In this document: one piece after another, positions 22,418-32,855 of the stretch
How the letters are laid out: the number at the start of each line of letters is the position of its first letter
How positions within the stretch are numbered: the first letter of the stretch is position 1
From: Ovis canadensis
Taxonomy: Eukaryota; Chordata; Mammalia; Artiodactyla; Bovidae
DNA: 64,000 nt
Direction: 5' to 3'
Assembly: GCF_042477335.2 (NCBI RefSeq)
Contig: NC_091247.1
Location: 11,645,501-11,709,500, forward strand
Made by a program: the position numbers and the translations under genes
Notes under the pieces: model-generated
The model's input: only the letters and a program-made list of their open reading frames with translations
Database searches by the model: none
Told to the model about the DNA's origin: nothing

Positions 22418-23128
22418 TTGTCTAACTCAATGAAACTAAGCCATGCTCTGTGGGGCCACCCAAGACAGGCGGGCATGGTGGAAACGTCTGACACAATGTG
22501 GTCCACTGGAGAAGGGAATGGCAAACCACTTCAGTATTCTTGCCTTGAGGACCCCATGAACAGTATGAAAAGGCAAAATGATAGGACACTGAAAGAGGAA
22601 CTCCCCAGGTGGGTAGGTGCCCAATATGCTACTGGAGATCAGTGGAGAAATAACTCTAGAAAGAATGAAGGAATGGAGCCAAAGCAAAAACAATACCCAG
22701 TTGTGGATGTGACTGGTGATAGAAGCATGGTCCAATGCTATAAAGAGCAATATTGCATAGGAACCTGGAATGTCAGGTCCATGAATCAAGGCAAGTTGGA
22801 AGTGATCAAACAGGAGATGGCAAGAGTGAGCGTCAACATTCTAGGAATCAGCAAACTAAAATGGACTAGAATGGGTGAATTTAACTCAGATGACCATTAT
22901 ATCTACTACTGCGGGCAGGAATCCCTTAGAAGAAATGGAATAGCCATCATGGTCAACAAAAGAGTCCGAAATGCAGTACTTGGATGCAGTCTCAAAAACA
23001 ACAGAATGATCTCTGTTTGTTTCCAAGGCAAACCATTCAATATCACAGTAATCCAAGTCTATGCCCGAACCAGTAATGCTGAAGAAGCTGAAGGTGAATG
23101 GTTCTATGAAGACCTACAAGACCTTTAG
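22418..23128 (+). pseudogene. BovB endonuclease-domain remnant (APE type)
   Basis: The 236-codon frame has a leader-derived N-terminus, then the APE-type endonuclease start (CIGTWNVRSMNQGKL) near residues 109-123, a further core segment (ILGISKLKWTRMG) and a YARTSNAEEAEGE region. It ends at a TAG created by loss of one T in a T-run at about 23,124-23,126. The C-terminal part of the endonuclease lies out of frame downstream (23,130-23,470). Where the real start codon lies is uncertain. Confidence 0.82.
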
Positions 23129-23474
23129 AACTAACACCCAAAAAAGATGTCCTTTTCATTATAGGGGACTGGAATGCTAAAGTAGGAAATCAAGAAACAC
23201 CTGGAGTAACAGGCAAATTTGACCTTGGAATGAAGCAGGGCAAAGGCTAATAGAGTTTTGCCAAGAGAACGCACTGGTCATAGCAAACACCCTCTTCCAA
23301 CAACACAAGAGAAGACTCTACACATAGACATCACCAGATGGTCAACACAAAAATCAGATTGATTATATTCTTTGCAGCCAAAGATGGAGAAGCTCTATAC
23401 AGTCAACAAAAACAAGACCAGGAGCTGATTGTGGCTCAGATCATGAACTCTTTGTTGCCAAATTCAGACTTAAA

Positions 23475-25425
23475 TTGAAGAAAGTAGGGAAAACCACTAG
23501 ACCATTCAGGTATGACCTGAATCAAATCCCTTATGATTATCCAGTGGAAGTGAGAAATAGATTTAAGGGACTAGATCTGATAGACAGAGTGTCTGATGAA
23601 CTATGGACGGAGGTTCATGACATTGTACAGGAGACAGGGATCAAGACCATCCCCATGGAAAAGAAACACAAAAAAGCAAAATGGCTGTCTGGGGAGGCCT
23701 TACAAAAAGCTGTGAAAAGAAGAGAGGTGAAAAGCAAAGGAGAAAAGGAAAGATATAAGCATCTGAATGCAGACTTCCAAAGAATAGCAAGAAGAGATAA
23801 GAAAGCCTTCTTCAGCGATCAATGCAAAGAAATAGAGGAAAACAACAGAATGGGAAGGACAAGAGATCTCTTCAAGAAAATTAGAGATACCAAGGGAACA
23901 TTTCATGCAAAGATGGGCTCGATAAAGGACAGAAATGGTCTGGACCTAACAGAAGCAGAAGATATTAAGAAGAGGTGGCAAGAATACACAGAAGAACTGT
24001 ACAAAAAAGATCTTCATGACCCAGATAATCATGATGGTGTGATCACTCACCTAGAGCCAGACATCCTGGAATGTGAAGTCAAGTGGGCCTTAGAAAGCAT
24101 CGCTATGAACAAAGCTAGTGGAGGTGATGGAATTCCAGTGGAGCTATTTCAAATCCTAAAAGATGATGCTGTGAAAGTGCTGCACTCAATATGCCAGCAA
24201 ATTTGGAAAACTCAGCAGTGGCCACAGGACTGGAAAAGGTCAGTTTTCATTCCAATCCCTAAGAAGGGGAATGCGAAAGAATGCTCTAACTACCATACAA
24301 TTGCACTCATCTCATACACTGGTAAAGTAATGCTCAAAATTCTCCAAGCCAGGCTTCAGCAATACGTGAACCATGAACTTCCAGATGTTCAAGTTGGTTT
24401 TAGAAAAGGCAGAGGAACCAGAGATCAAATGCCAACATCCACTGGATCATCGAAAAAGCAAGAGAGTTCAAGAAAAACATCTATTTCTGCTTTATTGACT
24501 ATGCCAAAGCCTTTGACTGTGGATCACAATAAATTGTGGAAAATTCTGAAAGAGATGGGAATACCAGACCACCTGACCTGCCTCCTGAGGAACCTATATG
24601 CAGGTCAGGAAGCAACAGTTAGAACTGGACATGGAACAACAGACTGGTTCCAAATAGGAAAAGGAGTACATCAAGGCTGCATATTGTCACCCTGCTTATT
24701 TAACTTCTATGCAGAATACATCATGAGAAATGCTGGGCTGGAAGAAGCACAAGCTGGCATCAAGATTGCCGGGAGAAATATCAATAACCTCAGATATGCA
24801 GATGACACCACCCTTAATGGCAGAAAGTGAAGAGGAACTAAAAAGCCTCTTGATGAAAGTGAAAGAGGAGAGTGAAAAAGTCGGCTTAAAGCTCAACATT
24901 CAGAAAACGAAGATCATGGCATCTGGTCCCATCACTTCATGGCAAATAGATGGGGAAACAGTGGAAACAGTGTCAGACTTTAGTTTTGGGGGCTCCAAAA
25001 TCACTGCAGATAGGGACTGTAGCCATGAAATTAAAAGACGCTTACTCCTTGGAAGAAAAGTTATGACCAATCTAGATAGCATATTCAAAAGCAGAGACAT
25101 TTCTTTGCCAACAAAGGTCTGTCTAGTCAAGGCTATGGTTTTTCCAGTAGTCATGTATGGATGTGAGAGTTGGATTGTGAAGAATGCTGAGTGCCAAAGA
25201 ATTGATGCTTTTGAAGTGTGGTATTGGAGAAGACTCTTGAGAGTCCCTTGGACTGCAAGGAGATACAACCAGTCCATTCTGAAGGAGATCAGCCCTGGGA
25301 TTTCTTTGGAGGGAACGATGCTAAAGCTGAAACTCCAGTACCTTGGCCACCTCATGCGAAGAGTTGACTCATTGGAAAAGACTCTGATGCTGGGAGGGAT
25401 TGGGGGCAGGAGGAGAAGGGGATGA
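23475..25425 (+). pseudogene. BovB reverse transcriptase remnant, frameshifted
   Basis: The frame 23,475-24,830 (451 codons) carries the linker and RT fingers/palm. Between about 24,429 and 24,525 it is read out of phase: one base is missing near 24,429 and two more near 24,522, so the frame recovers but motif A is destroyed. The catalytic YADD box (24,795-24,806) is present, but an extra A at about 24,816 ends the frame soon after. The C-terminal region continues in another frame (24,730-25,425) to the end of the ORF. Confidence 0.88.
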
Positions 25426-25589
25426 CCGAGGATGAGATGGCTGGATGGCATCACTGACTCAATGGACGTGAGTTTGGGTGAACTCCGGGAGTTGGTGATG
25501 GACAGGGAGGCCTGGCGTGCTGCGATTCATGGGATCGCAAAGAGTTGGACACAACTGAGCAACTGAACTGAACTGAACTTGCTTTTTCT

Positions 25590-25980
25590 ATGATCCAACG
25601 GATGTTGGCAATTTGATCTCTGATTCCTCTGCCTTTTCTAAAACCAGCTTGAACATCTGGAAGTTCACAGTTCATGGTTCATGTATTGTTGAAGCCTGGC
25701 TTGAGAATTTTGAGCATTACTCTACTAGCATGTGAGAGGAGTGCAATTGTGCAGTAGTTTGAGCATTCTTTGGCATTCCCTTTCTTAGGGATTGGAATGA
25801 AAACTGACCTTTTCACGTCCTATGGCCACTTCTGAGTTTTCCAAATTTGCTGGTATATTGAGTGCAGCACTTTCACAGCATCATCTTTTAGGATTTGAAA
25901 TAGCTCAACTGGAATTCCATCACCTCCACTAGCTTTGTTCAGAGTGATGCTTCCTAAGGCTCACTTGATTTCACATTCCA
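25590..25980 (-). mobile_element. Older BovB, 5' portion of the outer copy
   Basis: This is the continuation of the BovB at 21,225-22,365 after the nested insertion, still minus strand. It runs from 'atgatccaacggatgttggc' to 'ttgatttcacattcca', where homology stops. So the outer copy is 5'-truncated at about the same RT position as the copy at 44,282. No convincing outer target duplication was found. Confidence 0.9.
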
Positions 25981-26159
25981 CAAGTGAAACTAAAATTTAA
26001 AACGTCACTTCTAGCACTTCTGTTGACAAGAATTTATTCACATGGTCATACCTAGCCCCAAAGGAGCCTGGAAATATAGTTTCTAGCTGGTTGTGTTGCA
26101 GAAAAGAAGACTCTTTCCAGGGCCCAAAAGGGGAGCTTATCTAGCACTTAGAAATTAAT
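25981..26159. other. Unassigned; probable old repeat
   Basis: Diverged sequence between the outer BovB and an LTR-like segment. It has no frame or motif I can name. Confidence 0.3.
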
Positions 26160-26560
26160 TGTCCAAGGAGACACACATGCTTAATAAGCAAGAGACGTTA
26201 TTAGGAAGGGGCACCAGGGCAGAGAGCAGGAGGGTGAGAGAACCCAGGAGGACTGCTCTGCCATGTGGCTTGCAGTCTTGAGTTTTATGGTGATGGGATT
26301 CGTTTCCAGGTTTTCACTGGCCAATCACTCTGAATCAGGGTCCTTCCTAGTGGTACAGCCATTGCTCAGCCAAGGTGGATGCCAGAGAGAATAATTCTGG
26401 GAAGTGGTAGGACACGTATCTTTTCCGAACTCTTCCAGTTGGTGGTGGCTTATCAGTTCCATGTTCCTTACTAGGACCTCCTGCTGTAAAATAATTCATG
26501 TAGATGAGTGCCTGGCCAGGGTGGGCAGTTTCAGTTCATGCATTTTGCCTAACAAGTGTC
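26160..26560. mobile_element. Probable ruminant ERV solitary LTR (BTLTR1-like)
   Basis: Phrases such as 'gcttgcagtcttgagtttta', 'ttttcactggccaatcactc', 'gattccgggaagtgg'-like and 'ttggtggtggcttatcagtt' match my recollection of abundant bovine class II ERV LTRs. No retroviral coding sequence is present. Exact ends and target duplication were not resolved, so orientation is left open. Confidence 0.5.
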
Positions 26561-26689
26561 CATGTGCCGACCTATGACTCTGCTGTAGTAGAAGAGAGGT
26601 TGTGTTTGGGGGAATAAATGGCAGCCTGTCACACTGTCTAGGCATTTTAAATATCTTAAAATCATTGCCAGCTTGATAGACAAAAGAGG

Positions 26690-26850
26690 GCATCTTGCCA
26701 TTTTAATTTGCATTTATTTTGCTCACTAGAAAAGATGGTCATGTTTTCACTTTTTACTGGCCATTTGTCTTTTTTTGATGTGATTTATTTTTATTTTAGT
26801 GTGTCTTTGGTCTTCTTGTCCACTGACTTTTTAGAGTCTTATTGATCAAA
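26690..26850 (-). mobile_element. Old L1 fragment
   Basis: 'taatttgcatttattttgct' and 'ggccatttgtctttttttg' are typical of the L1 ORF2 3' part read on the minus strand. It is short and diverged. Confidence 0.55.
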
Positions 26851-27622
26851 TGAGCTCTTTAAGTTTAAAAATAATAATTCTTTTTTGTCAAAGGTACTTA
26901 AAAAACAATGAACCTAATTTAAAACTGAAAAGAAAGTAATTATAAAAATCACAAAATAGACAAGCTTCACTGAACCTCATGGTGGTCATGTCTGGTCCCT
27001 TACTCCTGGTGACTCACGAGCACTTTGCCTTTGTCTCTCTCCTCTAGTTCAGGTCTCCACATGGCAATTTTATGTGCCATTACTTGGAAACAGGCAAATG
27101 AAACATACTACTATGCTCTCGGAGAAATGATAAGGGTTTTTTGCCATGAGGTTCAAATCTCCTATTCAGGCGGGCAGAAGGTGGGCACTTAATTTGCAGC
27201 CTGTTTCTCAAGCACAGGAGATATCATTACTGTAGAGATCAGTGAGTGTCAGCCCCCTTGGTGTGGATTCTCAAGCTGCCTACTTCTGGAGAATTCTGGT
27301 TAGCCCAGTCACCAGGCTATGATTCACAAAATACTACTCCAATGTCTTAACCAGAGTTCCCCTCAAAACAGAGCCTGAGACAAGGAGTTGGGGACTGGAA
27401 GTTTAATCGTGAGGTCATACCACGAGACTGAAGCAAGAAAAGGAGGAATGATACAGGGGAGGAGAGAACTCCAGAAAAAGGTGCACATTGGAATGGGCAA
27501 GTGATGGTCAGTCTGCCGTGGAATTCCTAAGAAAGGGTGTAGAATACACTTGAAAATTGTCTCTCTGAAGGACAGTAAACAGGGGCATTTGTTCACTGGC
27601 TCCCAAAACATATCCACTGATT
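26851..27622. other. Unassigned DNA
   Basis: No recognisable young repeat or exon. A-rich to mixed composition. The stretch 27,350-27,610 could be an old MER-type repeat but I cannot name it. Confidence 0.35.
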
Positions 27623-27638
27623 GAAAATTGACAACAAG

Positions 27639-27992
27639 GGCTTTCCTGGTGGTCTAGCGGTTAAGAATTCGCCTGCCAATGCAAGGGACACAGGTTCAAT
27701 CCCTGATCCGGGAAGATCCCATATGCTGCAGAGCAACTAAACCCACGTGCTGCAACTACAGAGCCTATGGTCTAGAGCCCGTGAGCCACACCTACTGAGC
27801 CCACATGCTGCACTACTGAAGCTCACACACCTAGAGCTTGTGTTCTGCTACAAGAGAAGCCACTGCAATAAGAAGCCTGGGCACCTCAACGAACAGTAGC
27901 GCCCGCTCACTGCAACTAGAGAAAGTCCATGTGCAGCAACAAGGTCCCAGTGCAGCCAAGAATAAATAAATAAATCTTAAAACAAAAAGAAA
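27639..27992 (+). mobile_element. CHR-1 SINE, near full length
   Basis: The tRNA-like head ('gctttcctggtggtctagcg', B-box 'ggttcaatccctg') is followed by the full CHR body with repeated 'gcaacta..gagcc' phrases and an 'aataaataaataaatc' tail. Imperfect 16-bp target copies lie at 27,623-27,638 and 27,993-28,008 (14 of 16 match). Confidence 0.92.
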
Positions 27993-28008
27993 GGAAATTG
28001 ACAGCAAG

Positions 28009-28640
28009 ACTGTCAGCTCCCCTAGATGACTTTCCAGCTGTCTTGGAAAAACCCTAAGTGGCCACCGCAGCTGCAGGTGATATTAGAGGTGGCCCCAGCG
28101 GATATGGTGTGGGCCACAAATAGCATAAGCTAGGGTGCATTTTTTTCAATATGTAAATACTTCAACCACATACAAAGAAAAATAAATACAAGCTGTATTT
28201 TGGGTGGGATCATTCCCAACGCTACTGGAACCTCAGAAATATGGGTTGTGGGGAAGGACTAGAGACTCAACCAAGTGGGAAGGGGTCTCCTAGTGGGAGA
28301 GTGAACCAAACTCAGATGGGGGGATGGGGTGGGGTGGGACCCAGAGTGTCATGGGGCTCTGGAAGAAGCTTGATGGGCTGCAGCCCTGCCTGCAGGTGGG
28401 CTGAGGCTGCTGGTCAAGCTGACCCAAAGGTGAGACCACATTGTTCCCGACTGAGGGGAGGAGAGGGTGACAGGCCCCAGCAGAACAAGGTAGCCACAAG
28501 TACACCAAGGGGCATAGATGAGAGTGTTTATCTTAGTGGTGTTATAGCGATTCAAAAAAATAAGCCGGGCAATCCAAAGGCATTGGTTACAAATCATGGC
28601 AGGACCATTAAAAATGAGAGTTTGCAAGAAGTACAGCAGA
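28009..28640. other. Unassigned DNA
   Basis: A G-rich patch lies at 28,310-28,345. The 251-codon frame at 28,241-28,996 crosses this unique segment into a SINE and beyond, with no domain, and is judged to be chance. Confidence 0.4.
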
Positions 28641-28642
28641 TA

Positions 28643-28865
28643 GGCCTCCCCAGTGGCACAGTGGTAAAGAATTATCCTGCAGTGCAGGAGACACAGAGAT
28701 GTGGGTTCTGTCCCCGGGTCAGGAAGATTCCCTGGAGAAGTAAATGGCAAGCCATTCCAGTAATCTTGCCTGGAAAACCCCATGGACAGAGGAGCCTAGG
28801 GGGCTATCGTCCTTGGGTTTGCAAAAGAGCTGGACACGACTGGCGGACTAAACAGCAGCAGCAGC
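28643..28865 (+). mobile_element. Bov-tA SINE
   Basis: The head 'cccagtggcacagtggtaaa', body 'tgcctggaaaaccccatgga' and tail 'gctggacacgactggcgg' run in order, ending in a (CAG)n stretch. The flanks share a short 'cagcaga'. Confidence 0.85.
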
Positions 28866-28984
28866 AGACAGAGGACACAATGAATTGCACTGGACAGAAT
28901 TCAGACTGTGGAAATCCTACAGGCCAAATGCGCAGCTGTCCTCAAGATACAGATTTTAAGGAAAAGAACAGAATGAAGGGGGAA

Positions 28985-29310
28985 TCTGTAGATTAAAAGA
29001 ACTTAAAAGACATATTGAATTTTTTAAAATGTCCAACTAAACTATAGTCTCTAAGTGTATTCCCTAGAGTGATGAAACTACAAAGAAATGCAAACATACA
29101 TAAAAACCAGGATAGCGGTTCTTTTAGAGAGAAGGAAGCAATTGTGACTGGGCCAAACATCAGAAGGCATTTGGGCAGCTGGCTGAATTCTCTTTCTTGA
29201 ATCAGGTAGTGGTCACAAGAGTGTCTGTTTATCATAATTCATTAAGGTATACATTGTGTTTTGAGACTTCTATCTGTCTATTTTATAATAAAAAGTTAAA
29301 AAAAGAAGCC
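28985..29310 (+). mobile_element. Probable old interspersed repeat 3' end
   Basis: The segment ends in 'aataaaaagttaaaaaaag', and the preceding 'catcataattcattaagg'-like and 'gtatacattgtgttttgaga' stretches resemble the 3' end of an old LINE or DNA element. Family is not resolved. Confidence 0.35.
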
Positions 29311-29427
29311 GTATTTCCCTAAAATAGGGAATGGTATCATAGGAGAATGTTAAATAACATAGAAATGCTCACACATAACATGTAAAGAGAGACTGAAAAT
29401 CATCAAGAATATTATGACACCATTTTG

Positions 29428-29562
29428 TAGATAGATGGGTGATGGATGCATCTGGATAAATGATAGATGGATAGATAGGTAGGTTGGTAGATAAGACAGA
29501 TAGATGATAGATAGATAATAGATAAATAGATGGCTGGCTGGATGGATAGATACAGTAAAAGA
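29428..29562 (+). repeat. Imperfect (GATA/GATG)n microsatellite
   Basis: Tetramers GATA, GATG, GGTA and GGCT alternate over about 135 bp, for example 'gatagatgatagatagataa' near 29,500. It is likely to be length-variable between individuals. Confidence 0.9.
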
Positions 29563-29726
29563 AATGATTATGGGAAAAAAGAGAAATGACGATGGGAGGA
29601 AATAAAGCAAATAATTTTATTAATTAATGTTTGGACATGGACTTCTTCTGATTCTTTCTTTCTTTCACCTTCCTATACAGGTCCAGTGAATCTGTTTCCA
29701 AGGGATCTTTTAAATAAATACTGCAA

Positions 29727-29840
29727 GTGTGTGTGCTGTCACTTCATGTGTGTCTGACTCTTCGCAACTCTGTGGATTGTAGTCCGCTGGGACTCTCCAG
29801 GCAAGGATATTGGAGTGAGTTGCCATGCCCTCCTCCAATA
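29727..29840 (-). mobile_element. Bov-A monomer fragment
   Basis: A single BovB-derived monomer on the minus strand: 'tgtgtgtctgactcttcgca', 'gggactctccaggcaagg', 'tggagtgagttgccatgcc'. There is no tRNA-like head. Confidence 0.75.
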
Positions 29841-30424
29841 CCACTTTTATTTAAAGACAATTTAAAGAAGCGAAGAAGCCACATACAGGTCCCCAGGCCA
29901 GCCCCATGCCACCTGTTCCCGGCCAGCCCTGTTGTCCTGCCCTTCTCTCTACTGACCTGTGGCTCCTGCAGGCACATCCCGCCCCCAGCATTTCACGGTG
30001 GCTCAGGTTCCTCAGACCCTCAGTCTGGGCTCACCCTCTGGCATTGGCTTCTTTACTCCTCTTGTCTACACTGTCAGGAGTGTCAAGGTATTGAGAAGTG
30101 GCATACCTGGAGAAGGAATGGAAACTCTGGGCCTATGCATCGCTTCCATGTGGCTGGTATGGAGTTACAGCCTTTATGATAAACCAGCAAGTCTTCTCCC
30201 CTGAGTTCTGGGAGCTGTTCTAGCAAATTATTGAACTTGAAGTAGGGGTCCTGGGGCCCCAATTTACAGTCAGTTGGTCAGATGCAACTGGCATCTGAGG
30301 TGGGGGCTATCTTGTCAGACCTTCAACTTGTGGGATCCGACGCTAATTCTAGGTAGGTAGTGTCAGAATTGCTTTGGATTATTGGACACCAGCAGGTGTC
30401 TGGAGAACTGGCTGTTGGAGTCAG
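29841..30424. other. Unassigned DNA
   Basis: Mixed composition, frames up to 150 codons on the plus strand that begin in the SINE, no recognisable domain. No named repeat was seen. Confidence 0.4.
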
Positions 30425-30545
30425 AAAATACTACAGAAATTCCATGCCCATTTAGAAGATGAACAAACTGAGGCCCTAACAGATGAAAATAACTTGCCTG
30501 CTGTTCGAGATGTGGAAGGACTGAACAGGAATTCATACCTTGGGC
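30425..30545 (+). repeat. MIR SINE fragment
   Basis: The MIR core 'atttagaagatgaacaaact' with 'gaggccctaacagatgaaaa' follows the usual order. Diverged. Confidence 0.5.
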
Positions 30546-30581
30546 TGTCTGAACTCAAAAGCGGTCCTTCATCCCTAATTT

Positions 30582-30706
30582 GGAGAAGGCGATGGCAACC
30601 CACTCCAGTACTCTTGCCTGGAAAATCCCATGGACGGAGAAGCCTAGTAGGCTACAGTCCATGGGGTCACAAAGAGTTGGAAACGACTAAAGTGACTTAG
30701 CAGCAG
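30582..30706 (+). mobile_element. Bov-A monomer SINE with target duplication
   Basis: A single Bov-A unit from 'ggagaaggcgatggcaaccc' to 'gtgacttagcagcag' is flanked by a perfect 12-bp duplication, 'catccctaattt' (30,570-30,581 and 30,707-30,718). So a head-less unit of only 125 bp inserted as a separate event, or a longer copy was 5'-truncated on insertion. Confidence 0.9.
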
Positions 30707-30718
30707 CATCCCTAATTT

Positions 30719-31734
30719 ACACAGTACCCCATGGGGACTGCTGTTTGGTACATTTTGACTTATTTTTTTCCTTTAATATTTTTTAAATGGCATTTATAAT
30801 AGAGGGCTCAGAAGAAAGAATATGTATGGCCAGTATTTTTCACAAATATATCCATTCTTTCTAAGATACTGAAAAGGCCTTGGCATCCTAAATAGTCCCC
30901 AAATGACATATTAGGAGAAAATCCTACATTTTTAAAGAAGCTTTTACTTTCCAGGTAGTGGTATCATGTTGACTCTCACGAGAAAATCGCACAAGAAAAA
31001 GATCCCTCGGTACACCTGCCCTGCAGAGGCTCCAGTCTGCTCAGCATGGACTGCTGCCAGGAGTCCAGCAGGGGCCTGGGAGTGTCTCCGAGGCTGGATG
31101 GGAGCCCCAGATCTGGTGAGGAGATGGCCTCTGGCTGGCCTTGGCGAACCCTGGTCCATCCCTAGACTCTGCCAAGGTCATGAGGCTTCCCTGGGAGAGT
31201 CAGCTGAGCACAGGTCTTTGTCTGAGTGAGGGTCAGGGCTGAGAGGCAGCTCACAGGTCTTCTCCAGACTACAGAGGCAGCTGGGGACTGGCTGATGCTC
31301 ACAGAAGCTGGGGACACAGTATCCCTCAGTAACCCCATCCCCTGAACCTGCTCAGCCTCCAGTCCCCCAGAGAAGGGAAGAGCCCTACCAAGCCCCCACA
31401 GCCCCCCGGAACAGCCAGTGAATTTCCCAAGGTCACACAGCTTGCAAACCAAACCTATCTGATGCCACAGTCCTCAGTCTCCAAGCCTGGGGTGAAGTCC
31501 ATGAGGTCTGGGTCCAGGCTGCCTCGGTTCAAGTCTTCACTGGAGGATTCTCCCTTCTTGTCCTCCCACCATATCCTACCCATCCCACCCCTGACATCTC
31601 TCAAGTCCTCCCGCTTCTCCCCAGCCCAGAGCTGCTTTCCCCGCATTTTCAGGCTGAATGGTTCACGGCTGTGGCTCTGTGATGGACAGCACACGCCAGT
31701 GGGCAATCACTGCCTGCCAGGCAGTGTGCACGGA
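30719..31734. other. Unassigned DNA
   Basis: Frames of 87-100 codons on both strands overlap each other and lack domains. The block 31,000-31,700 is GC-richer than its surroundings but has no exon-like splice pair that I trust. Confidence 0.4.
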
Positions 31735-32125
31735 TCAACTCACTTGATTCTTACCTCCCCATGAGGTGGATGCTCTTATTAATCCCATTGTACAGGTAAG
31801 GAGACTGACTTCCCTGGTGGCTCAGATGGTAAAGCATCTGCCTACAATGCAGAAGACCTGGGTTCAATCCCTGGGTTGGGAAGATCTCCTGGAGAGGGAA
31901 ATGGCAACCCACTCCAGTATTCTTGCCTGGAAAATCCCATGGACGGAGGAGCCTGGTGGTCCAAGGGATCACAAAGAGTCGGACACAACTGAGCGACTTC
32001 ACTTCACAGATGAGGAGACTGAGGCCCAGAGCCCTGTGTCAGTCGCCAACACGATGTCAGAGTCACACATTCCATTGAAGACTTGAACCCAGACCCCACG
32101 CACTTCACCCCAGACTCAGAGACTG
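31735..32125 (+). repeat. MIR SINE split by a Bov-tA
   Basis: The left half (31,735-31,808) carries 'ttaatcccattgtacagg' and the right half resumes at 'tgaggagactgaggcccaga' (32,011) and 'gaacccagaccccac'. The SINE inserted at the highly conserved 'ttacagatgagga' motif of MIR and duplicated it. Confidence 0.75.
31809..32005 (+). mobile_element. Bov-tA SINE
   Basis: The standard order of head, body and tail is complete. Target copies 'acaggtaaggagactga' (31,792-31,808) and 'acagatgaggagactga' (32,006-32,022) match at 15 of 17. Confidence 0.92.
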
Positions 32126-32129
32126 AGGG

Positions 32130-32285
32130 CTGTGGCATCAGATGGGTCCCGTTTGCAAGCTGTGTGACCTTAGGAAATTCACTTCATCTCTCAAGACCGC
32201 TTCTTCATCTGTAAAATCAGAATGCCGATCTTGCCTTGGGTTGTGGAAAAGATAAGATGAAATAACACACATAAAGCTCCATGTG
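32130..32285 (-). repeat. MIR SINE
   Basis: On the minus strand, 'gctgtgtgaccttaggaaat', 'ttcttcatctgtaaaatcag' and 'gataagatgaaataacacac' are the conserved MIR phrases in order. Confidence 0.75.
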
Positions 32286-32344
32286 TTTGCTATTATTTCA
32301 TACTGACTGCCTTTCTGCCTCCCCTCTCCTCTCCTGGGTCCCAC

Positions 32345-32855
32345 CTGGCAGGCTGAGTAATCTCTCTCAAATGCCATTTCGATCCCGTTACTCCCTGATT
32401 AAAACCTTCCACATCTCTAAAGCTCCTCATTGCTTCAAGATACAATCCTCTCCCTTCACTCCAAAATTCAAGTGCTCCCTGACATGGTCTCTGAAGTTCC
32501 TTCCCCCAGTCATCTCCTCCCCCTGCCCCTCGTGCTCTGGATTCTCCCTCTCACGGCCCATGCTTCATCCTCCTGGTTTTTCCCTTACATACCAGGCTTC
32601 TCACAGCCTCCCAATGCACAGGCTATTCCTGCCTCCCTGGAACACAGTCCCTCCATGTCCTCTTGGCTCTCTCTGGCTCAGACCTCAAGACTCAAGTTGA
32701 AGGTCACCACCTCTGTGGCCCCCTTTCTCTGCATGGGTGAACCGGCCAGCACTTTCCCCTACACTCTGCCTTGTAATGCCTTTATTGTTACTCTTATCAT
32801 GCCCTATGGAAATATGGTGTCTGTCTCTTCTAGAATACAAGCTCCTTGGGGCAGA
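32345..32855 (+). mobile_element. L2 LINE fragment
   Basis: The 3' part of L2 is recognisable: 'ctccctgattaaaaccttcc', 'attgcttcaagatacaatcc', 'tcccttacat', 'ctattcctgcctccctgg' and 'gaatacaagctccttggggc'. The overlapping frames at 32,281-32,912 are decayed L2 or chance, not a host gene. Confidence 0.75.

Larger units (their letters stand above)
22366..25579 (+). mobile_element. Near-full-length BovB (RTE) LINE nested in an older BovB
   Basis: The 3,214-bp plus-strand element begins in the BovB 5' leader (22,366), passes through endonuclease and RT coding sequence, and ends in (GAACT)n. A 10-bp duplication, 'tgctttttct', of the outer BovB flanks it (22,356-22,365 and 25,580-25,589). The length is close to what is generally given for complete BovB (about 3.2 kb). 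Several indels break its reading frame. Confidence 0.93.

Noticed and set aside
23475-24830. 451-codon open frame, longest in the window
   Set aside because: It is BovB ORF2 with compensating deletions through motif A and a frameshift after YADD. It is not a host gene and not an active enzyme.
28241-28996. 251-codon plus-strand frame
   Set aside because: It runs across unique DNA into a Bov-tA SINE and out again, with no domain. A chance frame.
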